Of a stretch of DNA of 52,625 nt, positions 35,191-44,056 are shown piece after piece. Under the pieces are notes generated by a model. That model made no database searches. It saw nothing but the letters and a program-made list of their open reading frames with translations, and was not told the origin of the DNA. Where the stretch lies: assembly GCA_007132725.1 (NCBI GenBank), contig SLOD01000084.1, positions 1-52,625 on the forward strand. The letters are read 5' to 3'. Numbering within the stretch: the stretch's first letter is position 1; every line of letters starts with the position of its first letter. The stretch is from Candidatus Sumerlaeota bacterium. Lineage in GTDB: Bacteria > UBP6 > UBA1177. Both the position numbers and the translations under genes were made by a program.

Positions 35191-36028
35191 TGCTTTCTTT
35201 TTTTTCTTCCGGAGCTGGGGAAGGAGCTTTTACTTCCGGTTCTTTATCAAGAGAAGGCATCTGAATTTCTTTATATTTTGAGGGGACAGAAAACTTGTCT
35301 TTGGGAACTTCAACTTTTTCAAATGAAACGAGGGTGTTTGTAAAAACAGTTTTATTGTTTTCTATGGCCCTGTGAACAACAGGTACTCCCAGCTCTTTAA
35401 TATTGTTCCATGCTGAAATTCCTTCCTGATCATTTATGGCAAAATCTGTGGATATCTGCCGAAGTTTGTCAAGTTCATCAACAGAACATTTAAGGTCTTT
35501 TGCCATGACAGTACAAAGCTCTTCCGTTTTTACTTTTCCTGACATCCCGTCATAGAGAATGCACGGCAGGTCATTCCACTTTTCCTTTTTTCCCGTTTTT
35601 ATGTATTTTACAGGGACACTTTCAGTCTCGCCCATTATTTCTTTCATTTGTGCCTCTACCTGCTTTCTTTGTTCTTCTGAAAGGCCCTGAAGTGCCGCTT
35701 TTTGTTGCTCTATTATCATATCCATGTGTGCTTTTATCTGTGCTTTTGAGTCATCTATTTGCTTTTTTGTGAGTTTTATCCATGACTTTTCTTTGTGATT
35801 GATAATAGTAACTTCTTTTTTTTCAAGGTCATAGATAATCGATTGATCTCCTTCGTCATCTGTGTCAACCCGTATCTTTTCTCCTGCTATAAGCAAAACT
35901 CCGGAAGCTTTTTGGTTATTAATGTGATCTACACTTTCTGTAATGATCTTTATCCCCTTTTCTCCTTCTCCGTAAATATAAAATGACAAAAGTATAGTCA
36001 TTAAAAAAATTAATTTTTTTAAATTCAT
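35147..36028 (-). CDS. Secreted DUF4412-like protein
   Basis: A 293-residue exported protein with a signal peptide (KKLIFLMTILLSFYIYG) and no lipobox. The body has the DUF4412 feel: IRVDTDDEGDQSIIYDLEKK followed by a line on keeping an ion or factor in an oxidation or binding state, a helical stretch with SEEQRKQVEAQMKEIMG, and two Cys about 17 residues apart. The tail is Pro/Lys/Glu-rich. Function is unknown. The start at 36028 follows GGAGG; the in-frame upstream start at 36052 has none. The last 44 bases overlap the convergent HAD gene, so the two transcripts are complementary there. Confidence 0.75.
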   Translation of the reverse strand: MNLKKLIFLMTILLSFYIYGEGEKGIKIITESVDHINNQKASGVLLIAGEKIRVDTDDEGDQSIIYDLEKKEVTIINHKEKSWIKLTKKQIDDSKAQIKAHMDMIIEQQKAALQGLSEEQRKQVEAQMKEIMGETESVPVKYIKTGKKEKWNDLPCILYDGMSGKVKTEELCTVMAKDLKCSVDELDKLRQISTDFAINDQEGISAWNNIKELGVPVVHRAIENNKTVFTNTLVSFEKVEVPKDKFSVPSKYKEIQMPSLDKEPEVKAPSPAPEEKKESTKPEKEKKKSEEKK

Positions 36029-36086
36029 CTTTTCCTCCATGCCAAAAATCATAAACGCAACACGATGGTATCAGAAACAGTAACAA

Positions 36087-36128
36087 AAAACACTAATAAT
36101 TAAAAAATTTTTTTTAAATTGGTGTTTT
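36087..36128 (-). terminator. AT-rich hairpin after the glycosyltransferase gene
   Basis: AAAACAC at 36087-36093 pairs with GTGTTTT at 36122-36128, and a second A/T stem lies inside. Read on the minus strand the right half ends in TTTTTTG. It could end the glycosyltransferase transcript, but the stem is almost all A and T. Confidence 0.35.
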
Positions 36129-38385
36129 ATCGGATATTTACCCTGAATGTTCCAAGAATAAAACGATCCTGTCCGTCGTTGTCTTTATCTCTGTCAACAG
36201 GAAGTCTGTCCCTGCCGATATAAAATCCGGTATAGATCCTGATTCCTCCCCCGGGATGGTCTCCGGGAACAGTAATGTTTGTTTCCTGACGGATAATATC
36301 CCCTTTCTGCCAATGATTTGTCGGATAGAACCCATTTAGCGGAAAAGCATCGTGTCTGAAACTTCTTGGAAGAGCTCCGCTGTAAACATCAAAGTGAAAA
36401 AATATCTGCCAATTTTTTTCGATTTCTTTGTTAACTCTGTAGTAAACTGTAATATCAAGATCTTCTCCGGCATCAAAACGGTTTTTGTTTATAGTATGTC
36501 CGATTATTTCAATAGAACCTCCTCCAAAAGTACCGCCTGATTTTATCAGATTTCGAGGGATCTCTGATTCATCTATAATATTTTTTCGCCATTCCTGCTG
36601 ATCTTCGCTTACCTTGTCTTTTTTTGAAACTCTGTAAAACTCTATATCTTTGTATGTATCAACCTGGTCGTCCATAATTTTTGAGATGTTTACCCCAAGT
36701 TCACTGAAAAGTTTTGCCCTGAGCTTAGGGACATCATTTTCCTTGACGGCTATAAAAACAGAGTTTCCGGGATTTCCTTTAACAAGCTTAACTATTTGGT
36801 CCAAGTCTTTTACGCTGTGAAGCTTTTCATCTGTTCCAAGATAAAAAAGCATGGACTTACTTTTCCAGTTGTTATAATCAACAACGATATCCCCCTCTTT
36901 TTTAAGTTCAAAGTATTTTTGGACGATCTGTCTGGAAGAAAAAACTTCAACGATCCTGGGAACCCAATAAAAATTCAAATAACCGGCAAAAAGAACAGAC
37001 AGTACAATAAAAACTGAAATAGAAGATTTTATAATAATTTTTTTTGAAGGGTAAATTATGGGAACAACAATAAAAAACACCATTAATGGGACAAAAATAT
37101 AAAGGACCGGAAGCATATCAAAGATTCTGCCGAACGAACTTTGAACTTTTTGAGGAGTTATTATATAAAGAAAATTTGTGTAATTTATGTCCGTTCCAAG
37201 GTCTTTGCCTATTATTCCTACTATCAAAGCGGCAAAAACAGCACAAAAGGGGTAGGTATAGCGGAGGTCTTCATTGTTAAAAATCTTAACAAAGGCGACA
37301 GCTGTTATAATAGCAAAAAAAGGAATGATCGTAAAAATATAATGGGGAAACTTTGTGCCACAAAGTGTGAAAAAAAGGAACGGAACAAAAAAAGCTGTCA
37401 TTACAAACAGCTCTTCTTTTTTCTCTTTAACTTTTTTTGCTGCAAAAAGAAGCCCCGGAGCAAAGAATCCAATCCACGGAAAAGTTCCTATTCCCAGCTC
37501 CCATACATAAAACTCAAAAGGCCCGTCAGGTTCATTTAAATTTCCTGCAAGCCGGGCAAAGTGGTGTTTGCCAAAAAATTCTAAGAAAAAAGGGATTCCG
37601 TGTCTGAATCCCATATATATATACCACCACGAAGCCGTTACAAAAAAGATGGCGATCCCTTCTAACACACGGGCTTTTTTTAAAATTTGAACAAGGTTTT
37701 TAAATGATGTTTTAAAACCGGAAGAGTAATCTGCTGATGCAATTGAATATATAGCGAAGATTACTGTCGGAATAAAAAGGGCAAGCAGTCCTTTTGTGAG
37801 CATTCCAAGACCCATGAAAAGATATGAAAAACGCAACAGCTTGCGATCATTATCTCTCCACCCCAGATACAAAAAACCAGTTGCTCCTGTAGTAAAAGTT
37901 ACAAAAGTTATATCCCACATAAACTGGCGGGTTATTAAAAAAGTAAAGGGGAGGAACAAGGTGATAAAGCCGGCAACAAAGCCCCTGAAATCATCGTTAA
38001 AAAGTCTTTTTGTTATGTAAAAAACAAGAATAACAAAAGCAATTCCGTTTAATGCAAAAGGGAGTCTTAAGGCGAGTTCTGTCGGACCGAAAATCTTTAT
38101 AAATGGAAATACCATCCAGTAACAAAATATAGGATGAGACCAGAAATCATAGTTGCCAAGATATTTTGGATTCAGAAACCAGTCCCATGAATTTGATGCT
38201 GTCATTTCAAGAGCAACTCTTCCAAAAACAGATTCCCATTCACCCAGCAAAGAATAACTCCCCAAGAAAGGAAGATAGAACAAAGCCGCCAAAAATGAGA
38301 GTATTGTCAAAGAGTTTTTTTGCTTAAACAGAGAATAAAATCTTGGCGAATAATAGTTGTTGTTTTTATCTACATTTTTGTCCAT
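36127..38385 (-). CDS. GT-C family glycosyltransferase (ArnT/PMT-like)
   Basis: A 752-residue membrane protein of the PMT/ArnT superfamily, which moves a sugar from a polyprenyl-phosphate donor to lipid or protein on the outer face of the inner membrane. The first loop LLGEWESVFGRVALEM holds the conserved acidic residues, and SHPIFCYWMVFPFIKIFG matches the HPP(L/F)YYW-type motif. About 12 helices run to residue 450. A 300-residue C-terminal region follows, mainly soluble with a beta-rich end. Acceptor unknown. The start at 38385 has GGAG six bases ahead and a perfect sigma-70-type promoter. No other glycan genes adjoin it. Confidence 0.88.
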   Translation of the reverse strand: MDKNVDKNNNYYSPRFYSLFKQKNSLTILSFLAALFYLPFLGSYSLLGEWESVFGRVALEMTASNSWDWFLNPKYLGNYDFWSHPIFCYWMVFPFIKIFGPTELALRLPFALNGIAFVILVFYITKRLFNDDFRGFVAGFITLFLPFTFLITRQFMWDITFVTFTTGATGFLYLGWRDNDRKLLRFSYLFMGLGMLTKGLLALFIPTVIFAIYSIASADYSSGFKTSFKNLVQILKKARVLEGIAIFFVTASWWYIYMGFRHGIPFFLEFFGKHHFARLAGNLNEPDGPFEFYVWELGIGTFPWIGFFAPGLLFAAKKVKEKKEELFVMTAFFVPFLFFTLCGTKFPHYIFTIIPFFAIITAVAFVKIFNNEDLRYTYPFCAVFAALIVGIIGKDLGTDINYTNFLYIITPQKVQSSFGRIFDMLPVLYIFVPLMVFFIVVPIIYPSKKIIIKSSISVFIVLSVLFAGYLNFYWVPRIVEVFSSRQIVQKYFELKKEGDIVVDYNNWKSKSMLFYLGTDEKLHSVKDLDQIVKLVKGNPGNSVFIAVKENDVPKLRAKLFSELGVNISKIMDDQVDTYKDIEFYRVSKKDKVSEDQQEWRKNIIDESEIPRNLIKSGGTFGGGSIEIIGHTINKNRFDAGEDLDITVYYRVNKEIEKNWQIFFHFDVYSGALPRSFRHDAFPLNGFYPTNHWQKGDIIRQETNITVPGDHPGGGIRIYTGFYIGRDRLPVDRDKDNDGQDRFILGTFRVNIR

Positions 38386-38419
38386 ATCAAACTCCAGGAT
38401 CAAATAAAAAAACAGCTTG

Positions 38420-38448
38420 ATTATAGAAGAATGGCAGAAACTTGTCAA
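38420..38448 (-). promoter_or_regulatory. Promoter for the glycosyltransferase, perfect consensus
   Basis: TTGACA and TATAAT occur on the minus strand with exactly 17 bases between them, a full match to the sigma-70 consensus. The start is expected near 38413, 28 bases before the start codon. Confidence 0.8.
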
Positions 38449-38520
38449 AAAAACAAAAAATTGATAACAATTGACAGTTGTGATATATAATTCCGGTAAG
38501 TGTTCAGGGTTAACTGCAAG

Positions 38521-40299
38521 ATGAAGAAAACATTTTTAATCGTTGTTTTACTTGTTGCCGTAAATTTCATATTGACACAGGATGTGGCTGCTTCTGTAAA
38601 GACGGAATCTTTTTTTGACAGGGAAGGTTTTGTTAAAAGCGTTAATGAAGCATATCTTCTTGACCATAATGCCTTGCCCGAAAAAGTAGCGCCGTTTTTA
38701 AAAGTTTTCAGGGCAAAAGGTATTCCTAACTGTTTTGAGTGTTCTTTGTATCTTATCAGAACTTCGCTTGAAAAAACAGGCCCCATGCAGCTTGTTGCCG
38801 CTGATCTTGCTGTAAAACTGTCTCCCGATCTGCCTGAAGCCCACCTTCATTATTTTTTGAGGCTGATAAAGTTTTCCCCTCAGAGCATGAGGAGAATATC
38901 GAAAGCTTTTTCCGATACTCTTGTAACATTTTATAATTTTCCTCCCAGAAATGCATTTTTTTACTCGATTTTAAACAGAATAAGCAAAAGCTGTATAATT
39001 TTTCTTATAGTTCTTTTCATAATACTTTTTTTCAAGTATCCTTCCGCTGTTGCACACAGATACATGCATTTGGTAGGGTTTTCAAGATTTTATGCGGCAA
39101 CTCTTCTTGTGGTGATGACAGTATCATCGGTCGTTCTTATTTTAAACCAGTTGAGCTGGTTGATAGTGCTTTTGACTTTTACAATATTTTTCAGCGGAGT
39201 TTCTGTTGTAAGGGAAAAAATAATTCTTAATACAGTATTTTTCATTTGTGTTGCCGCTGAAGCCGCAATAATCTTAACAGGTGCGGAACATCCAATGATC
39301 GTTGATAAAGAAGTTGCAATGTCAAATCTTAAAGGGATATATTCTCCTTCATCTACTTTATTTGAAAATACTGACATAAACGCTCCCGGAGGATCTATGG
39401 CAAGAGGGGTCATGTTCTATTATGCAGGGAACTATAACCGGGCAGCTTTTTATTTAAAAAGGGAACTTAACACCGTTTCTGACAAAAAAATAAAAGCATC
39501 TCTTGACAACTTTTTAGGCCTTTCTTTTGCCAGACAGGGCAACTTAAAAGAAGCTTCGGAGCACCTTCGCAGATCTTATGAGGAAACAGGCAACTTCAAT
39601 ATCGGTTATAATCTCAGCAGGGTTTTATACGAAGGGGGCCGTGCCGGAGATGCCGCTTCCCTTGAACGCCATATTCTTGAAAATGCCGGAACGATTTCAT
39701 TAAGGTTTCCTTACCACTACTATCCTGAAATGTATAGAACTTGGAGATATGTAACAACTGGAAAAACCGGAGAAAGTCTTGAAATATGGATTAAATTCTT
39801 TTTGTTCTGTTTTGCAATTATTCTGCTTTATATGGTGCTTCTTGTGGTACGGTTTAATTATTTGCGAAAAATAAGACTACATAAATGTCTTGAATGCGGG
39901 TCGATAATTTGTTCAAGCTGTAATCCGGGGGCAAACACCACGGTATGTGTCGTATGCAGACTGATCAAGGCCAAGCCTGATCTTTTTAAAAGAGGAGAGA
40001 CCGAGATATACGAATCAAAAAGAAACGGTTACTTTGCAAGATATTCTCTATTTACAACAATTTTTACTTTTATTGCCCCGGGAGGGGGATTGATTTTTTC
40101 CGATAGAATTTTAGAGGGTTCCGTATATCTTTTCACAATAGTTTTTTTGTTGACCCAGATATTTCAAAGCGAGTGGGGCACAGTATATAATATTAGTCCG
40201 GATGGTTCTGACGCTGGAATCATACTTTCAGGTATTTTTTTGGGACTTATATATCTTGTGTCGATACTGAGAGGTTTTTATGCTTCCAGGGATGTTTAA
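38521..40299 (+). CDS. Membrane protein with TPR-like and zinc-ribbon regions, unknown function
   Basis: A 592-residue multi-region protein. A signal-like helix opens it, then about 130 residues outside. Several helices around 155-250 lead to a long tetratricopeptide-like stretch (ARGVMFYYAGNYNRAAFYLK, NFLGLSFARQGNLKEASEHL). A further helix near 430 is followed by a zinc-ribbon-type segment CLECGSIICSSCNPG...CVVC with three Cys pairs, then four C-terminal helices. I do not know a described protein with this order. ATG 38521 has only a weak ribosome site; GTG 38500 is an in-frame alternative. The next gene starts directly at its stop, so the two are probably made together. Confidence 0.75.
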   Translation: MKKTFLIVVLLVAVNFILTQDVAASVKTESFFDREGFVKSVNEAYLLDHNALPEKVAPFLKVFRAKGIPNCFECSLYLIRTSLEKTGPMQLVAADLAVKLSPDLPEAHLHYFLRLIKFSPQSMRRISKAFSDTLVTFYNFPPRNAFFYSILNRISKSCIIFLIVLFIILFFKYPSAVAHRYMHLVGFSRFYAATLLVVMTVSSVVLILNQLSWLIVLLTFTIFFSGVSVVREKIILNTVFFICVAAEAAIILTGAEHPMIVDKEVAMSNLKGIYSPSSTLFENTDINAPGGSMARGVMFYYAGNYNRAAFYLKRELNTVSDKKIKASLDNFLGLSFARQGNLKEASEHLRRSYEETGNFNIGYNLSRVLYEGGRAGDAASLERHILENAGTISLRFPYHYYPEMYRTWRYVTTGKTGESLEIWIKFFLFCFAIILLYMVLLVVRFNYLRKIRLHKCLECGSIICSSCNPGANTTVCVVCRLIKAKPDLFKRGETEIYESKRNGYFARYSLFTTIFTFIAPGGGLIFSDRILEGSVYLFTIVFLLTQIFQSEWGTVYNISPDGSDAGIILSGIFLGLIYLVSILRGFYASRDV

Positions 40300-41274
40300 A
40301 TGAGTGTAAAAAAAGACATTGAAATTTTATCAGGCTCTATTTCTTCCGGCAACACCTTTTTTGATATATGCCGGGAAATCGCTCTTCCGAAGTGGACAGG
40401 AATGCTTGTTATAAAGGCCGGTAAAACAAAGTACAATTTTTATTTTAGAGAAGGAGAAATAATTTACTCGGAAAATTCTTTGGAAAAAACTGAATCAAAA
40501 ATTCTTGAAATGATAAGAAGGGCAGACCTTGTTTCCAGGGAGACACTTTCTTCTTCTGAAAAGAAAAAATCAAAAGTAATGCGGACTCTCCTTGAAATAC
40601 TTGTTGAAGAAGGTCATGTTTCCATGCTTCTTTATTCAAGGGTTATAAGCACTTTGATCAGGCTGAATATTTTAAAAGCAATGCTTCTTAAAAAAGGAGA
40701 ATACAAATTTCTGGAAAGAAAAACGATAAGAGAGGTTCATGGAGTCAAGCCTGTTTCAGTGCTGGATATAAACAACATTGCTTCTGTGGTTGACAGCTAC
40801 CCTGCTGAAACAAAAAAAATATTGAAAAACTGGTATAACAATGTTTCTGAAACGAAAGAAGGACATTATCTTGTAAAAAACAAATCTTTTTTACAGAGTT
40901 TTCTTGCCAGAGAAATAGACTTTTTAAGCTTTATGGCAAAAGCTGTTCCTGATTATGCCAAAAAAGAGTGGCAGATGCAGGGACTATTTGGGTCTTTCTC
41001 TGCTTTTCAGACTATTCTTATTTACATGTTTCGGTCTTTGGCTGTTTTCGGGATTGCATTGTTTTTATATCTTGTTTTTATGACAGGTGCTTTCAGTGCC
41101 GTAAAAAATCCTCGCTCTGTGGAAGAATTTTATTTTTTTAAAGTGAAGCTGACTTCTTCCATGATAAGCCTTGAAACAGGTTCGGAGCCTGACAAAGAAC
41201 AACTGATAATGTCCGGGCTTTTGACAGAGAAAGATATAGAAATATCGGGAATAAAAGATAATAACAAACCGTGA
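40300..41274 (+). CDS. DUF4388-like protein with C-terminal membrane helix
   Basis: A 324-residue protein. Its first 110 residues resemble DUF4388/PATAN-type domains of deltaproteobacterial signalling proteins: a small beta unit (WTGMLVIKAGKTKYNFYFRE, GEIIYSENS) in the pattern where a low-activity surface reports a ligand or partner. The middle is helical. One membrane helix spans about 243-262, and a short tail ends the protein outside. This gives a cytoplasmic sensor-like domain tethered to the membrane, with no kinase or enzyme motif. It abuts the TPR/zinc-ribbon gene without a gap and precedes the Lon-like protease by 29 bases. Confidence 0.65.
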   Translation: MSVKKDIEILSGSISSGNTFFDICREIALPKWTGMLVIKAGKTKYNFYFREGEIIYSENSLEKTESKILEMIRRADLVSRETLSSSEKKKSKVMRTLLEILVEEGHVSMLLYSRVISTLIRLNILKAMLLKKGEYKFLERKTIREVHGVKPVSVLDINNIASVVDSYPAETKKILKNWYNNVSETKEGHYLVKNKSFLQSFLAREIDFLSFMAKAVPDYAKKEWQMQGLFGSFSAFQTILIYMFRSLAVFGIALFLYLVFMTGAFSAVKNPRSVEEFYFFKVKLTSSMISLETGSEPDKEQLIMSGLLTEKDIEISGIKDNNKP

Positions 41275-41303
41275 CTTGATAACAACAGATTCCGGAGGAT
41301 CCA

Positions 41304-43682
41304 ATGAACAAAATGTCAGGAAAAAAACTGAAAGCAAAAAATCTCAGATACTATCCTCTACTGAAAAAATATGAAGGTATGACAACAAAAGATATTAAAC
41401 CTTCTCCGCAATTTGTTTTCCAAAAAAGGGGTTTTGAAGCTCTTGACTTCGGTGTGACCATATCAAAAAAAGGTTTTAACATTTATGTTTCCGGGGATGC
41501 AGGAACAGGGAAGACTTCCAATGTAAAAAAACATGTCGAAGAGATCGCTTCTTCAATGCCTGTTCCGGACGATGTGCTTTATGTGAACAATTTTAAAAAA
41601 CCCGACGAACCCAAACTTCTTTGTATGCCTGCAGGAACAGGGGAAAAAATAGTCAGGGATATGGATGAAACTCTGGATTATTTTATTCATCAAATTCCAA
41701 GACAGCTTGAGAGCGAAAGTTTTGAAATGCAGAAAACAGAGGTTGTAAGATGGTATCAGGAAGAGAGTCAGAAAAATTATCAGGAAATAGAAAAAGAAGC
41801 ATCTGAACTGAATTTTTCTCTTAAGTCAACACCTAATGGTTTGGTTATAAACCCTATTTTAGACAGTCAGCCTATTGACAGGGAACAGTTTGATAAGCTT
41901 TCAGAGGAGCAGAAAGACTCTATAAGAAAAAATGAAGAACTTCTTCAGGAAAAACTGATAGCGTTTTTTCACAAAGAGAGAGTGCTTGAAAAAGAATATA
42001 AAGAAAAAATGACAAAACTTCGTCAGACAATGGTCAGGCTTATTATTTCCCAGCCTTTAAGGGAGTTGAAAAAAAAGTATTCTCCAAGTGAAAGCTTTGA
42101 CAACTATCTTGAAGATGTAGCAGACCATCTGGTTGACAACTTTGAAGAGTTTTTTCTTTACCGTGACATCCAGGAGGGAAAAATTGATCCTTCAAAATTT
42201 ACGGAACCTGATTTTAAAGAATATAAGATAAACCTGCTTATAAACAACAAAGAGCTTGAAGGAGCTCCTGTAGTTTATGAAACAAATCCGACATATCAGA
42301 ATGTTATCGGCTACTTTGAATATGAAGAACTTCACAATTCGCTTTTTACCGATTTTACAAAAATGAAACCGGGAGCACTGCATCGGGCAAACGGAGGATT
42401 TTTAATAATTCAGGCAAACGATATACTGAAAAACTACTATGCCTGGGCTGCTCTTAAAAAATCTATGAGAAACAGGTCTCTCAGGATGGGAGATATTGAT
42501 ATAGATTTCCGGCATAGAGTAAACATTCTTCCTGATCCTGAACCGATACCCTTAAATGTAAAAGTTATTCTCATAGGAGATGATTATATTTTTCATCTTC
42601 TGTATAATCTTGATCTGGATTTCAGAAGAATTTTCAGAGTAAAGGCTGATTTCGGCTCAACTATTGATATTACATCACATACAACAGATGCTTTGGTAGG
42701 TTTTATTTCAAGAGTTGTAATGGAAGACTGTTCTCTCCCTTTTGATGTCAGTGCTATCAGAAGACTGCTTCACCATAGCTCAAGAGGCTCTGAAGATCAG
42801 AAAAAATACAGAATTCATGCAAGTGACTTGGTAGATGTCATTGTTGAGGCAGATTACTGGGCTAAAAGCAAAAAGAAAAAGGTCGTTGATGAAAAAACAG
42901 TTGTCAAGGCAATAGAAGGCCAGGAAAAAAGACATGCCAGATTTAAAGAACGACACTATGAATCAATAAAAAGGGGAAAAATCCTTATTGATGTGACAGG
43001 GGAAAAAACAGGGCAGATAAACGGGCTTGCAGTTTTTTCTGTCGGAGACTTCAGCTTCGGCATTCCTTCAAGGATCACAGCAAAAGTGTTTGCAGGAAAA
43101 AGAGGTATCATCAATATAGAGAGGGAAGCGAGACTTTCCGGCTCAATTCACGATAAAGGGGCTATGATACTGGCCGGTTATATTGGAAGCATGTTCGCTC
43201 AGGACAAACACCTTTCAATAACAGCGTCTATTGCTTTTGAGCAGAGCTATGGAGGCGTTGACGGAGACAGTGCCAGTTCAACAGAGCTCTATGCTCTTTT
43301 GTCTGCGATTTCTGAAATTCCCATAAAACAGTCAATAGCTGTCACCGGTTCAATAAATCAAAACGGAGAAATTCAACCGATCGGGGGGGTAAATGAAAAA
43401 ATAGAAGGTTTTTTTGAAATATGCAACCTGAGAGGACTTTCCGGAGATCAAGGGGTAGTCATTCCTGTTCAAAATGTGGAAAACCTTAATTTGTCGGACA
43501 AAGTTGTTGAAGCTGTTGAAAAAGATAAATTCCATATCTATGCAATTAAAAATGTGGTTGAAGGCATTGAAATCCTGACCGGTATCCCTGCCGGAAAGAG
43601 AAAGAAAAACGGCTCTTTTACAAAAGATTCGGTTTTTGATCTGGTTAACAGAAAAGTTAAAGCTTTGAGTGAAGTAAAGTGA
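41304..43682 (+). CDS. Lon-like ATP-dependent protease (YcbZ/LonB-related)
   Basis: A 792-residue AAA+ protease whose N-terminal half is the divergent AAA_32-type ATPase found in YcbZ-like proteins. Walker A is SGDAGTGKTS (63-72). A long coiled insertion at about 130-240 carries Glu/Lys-rich helices. The C-terminal S16 domain has catalytic S656 in VDGDSASSTEL and K699 in GGVNEKIEGF. The 43-residue spacing equals that of E. coli Lon (S679-K722). The substrate-binding N-domain of classical Lon is absent. GGAGG precedes ATG 41304. It shares a transcript direction with two membrane proteins upstream and a small gene that overlaps its stop. Confidence 0.92.
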   Translation: MNKMSGKKLKAKNLRYYPLLKKYEGMTTKDIKPSPQFVFQKRGFEALDFGVTISKKGFNIYVSGDAGTGKTSNVKKHVEEIASSMPVPDDVLYVNNFKKPDEPKLLCMPAGTGEKIVRDMDETLDYFIHQIPRQLESESFEMQKTEVVRWYQEESQKNYQEIEKEASELNFSLKSTPNGLVINPILDSQPIDREQFDKLSEEQKDSIRKNEELLQEKLIAFFHKERVLEKEYKEKMTKLRQTMVRLIISQPLRELKKKYSPSESFDNYLEDVADHLVDNFEEFFLYRDIQEGKIDPSKFTEPDFKEYKINLLINNKELEGAPVVYETNPTYQNVIGYFEYEELHNSLFTDFTKMKPGALHRANGGFLIIQANDILKNYYAWAALKKSMRNRSLRMGDIDIDFRHRVNILPDPEPIPLNVKVILIGDDYIFHLLYNLDLDFRRIFRVKADFGSTIDITSHTTDALVGFISRVVMEDCSLPFDVSAIRRLLHHSSRGSEDQKKYRIHASDLVDVIVEADYWAKSKKKKVVDEKTVVKAIEGQEKRHARFKERHYESIKRGKILIDVTGEKTGQINGLAVFSVGDFSFGIPSRITAKVFAGKRGIINIEREARLSGSIHDKGAMILAGYIGSMFAQDKHLSITASIAFEQSYGGVDGDSASSTELYALLSAISEIPIKQSIAVTGSINQNGEIQPIGGVNEKIEGFFEICNLRGLSGDQGVVIPVQNVENLNLSDKVVEAVEKDKFHIYAIKNVVEGIEILTGIPAGKRKKNGSFTKDSVFDLVNRKVKALSEVK

Positions 43683-43978
43683 TTGAGAACAGGTATCTTT
43701 TGAAAATATCTGCAAACTACTCCGGATCGCTTAAAGAAATGTGGGAATGGTTGGAAAAAAATCTTGATTTTCAACTGAAAAGAAAAGTTGGTTTTGAGAA
43801 GGTGAGCTATGTGGTCAACAGAAATGAAAATGCTATCATTTTTACCGGAAGGACGGTAAGTGGAACAATGTTTGTCAATGAAAATGTTTTGGAAATATCG
43901 CTAATGCTTCCGCTTTTATACAGGTCATTAGCTCCCCGCATAAAAAAAGCAATACTTTCTATTTTCAAAGAACGATGA
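43679..43978 (+). CDS. Small protein resembling the polyhydroxyalkanoic acid system family
   Basis: A 99-residue protein. Its last half, FTGRTVSGTMFVNENVLEIS followed by LMLPLLYRSLAPRIKKAI, resembles PF09650, a family named after genes near polyhydroxyalkanoate granule loci but without a proven activity. The first half has WEWLEKNLDFQLKRKV, helical and basic. No PHA synthase is in the window, so the name is only a family label. It starts with GTG at 43679, overlapping the Lon-like stop (GTGA), which suggests translational coupling with the protease. Confidence 0.6.
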   Translation: MIENRYLLKISANYSGSLKEMWEWLEKNLDFQLKRKVGFEKVSYVVNRNENAIIFTGRTVSGTMFVNENVLEISLMLPLLYRSLAPRIKKAILSIFKER

Positions 43979-44056
43979 TTTTCCAGTATAGAACAGTTCT
44001 AAAAAATGCCGGCCCAGTTGAGATCACAGAAAAAAGTGCGGGGAAAATAAAAATCG

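Noticed and set aside
38461-38491. Promoter TTGATA/TTGACA with TATAAT for the TPR/zinc-ribbon gene
   Set aside because: The possible spacers are 19 and 9 bases; neither is convincing, although the position is right.
43990-44000. AGAACAGTTCT palindrome as a regulator site
   Set aside because: It lies between two convergent gene ends, far from any promoter, and 11-base palindromes occur by chance.
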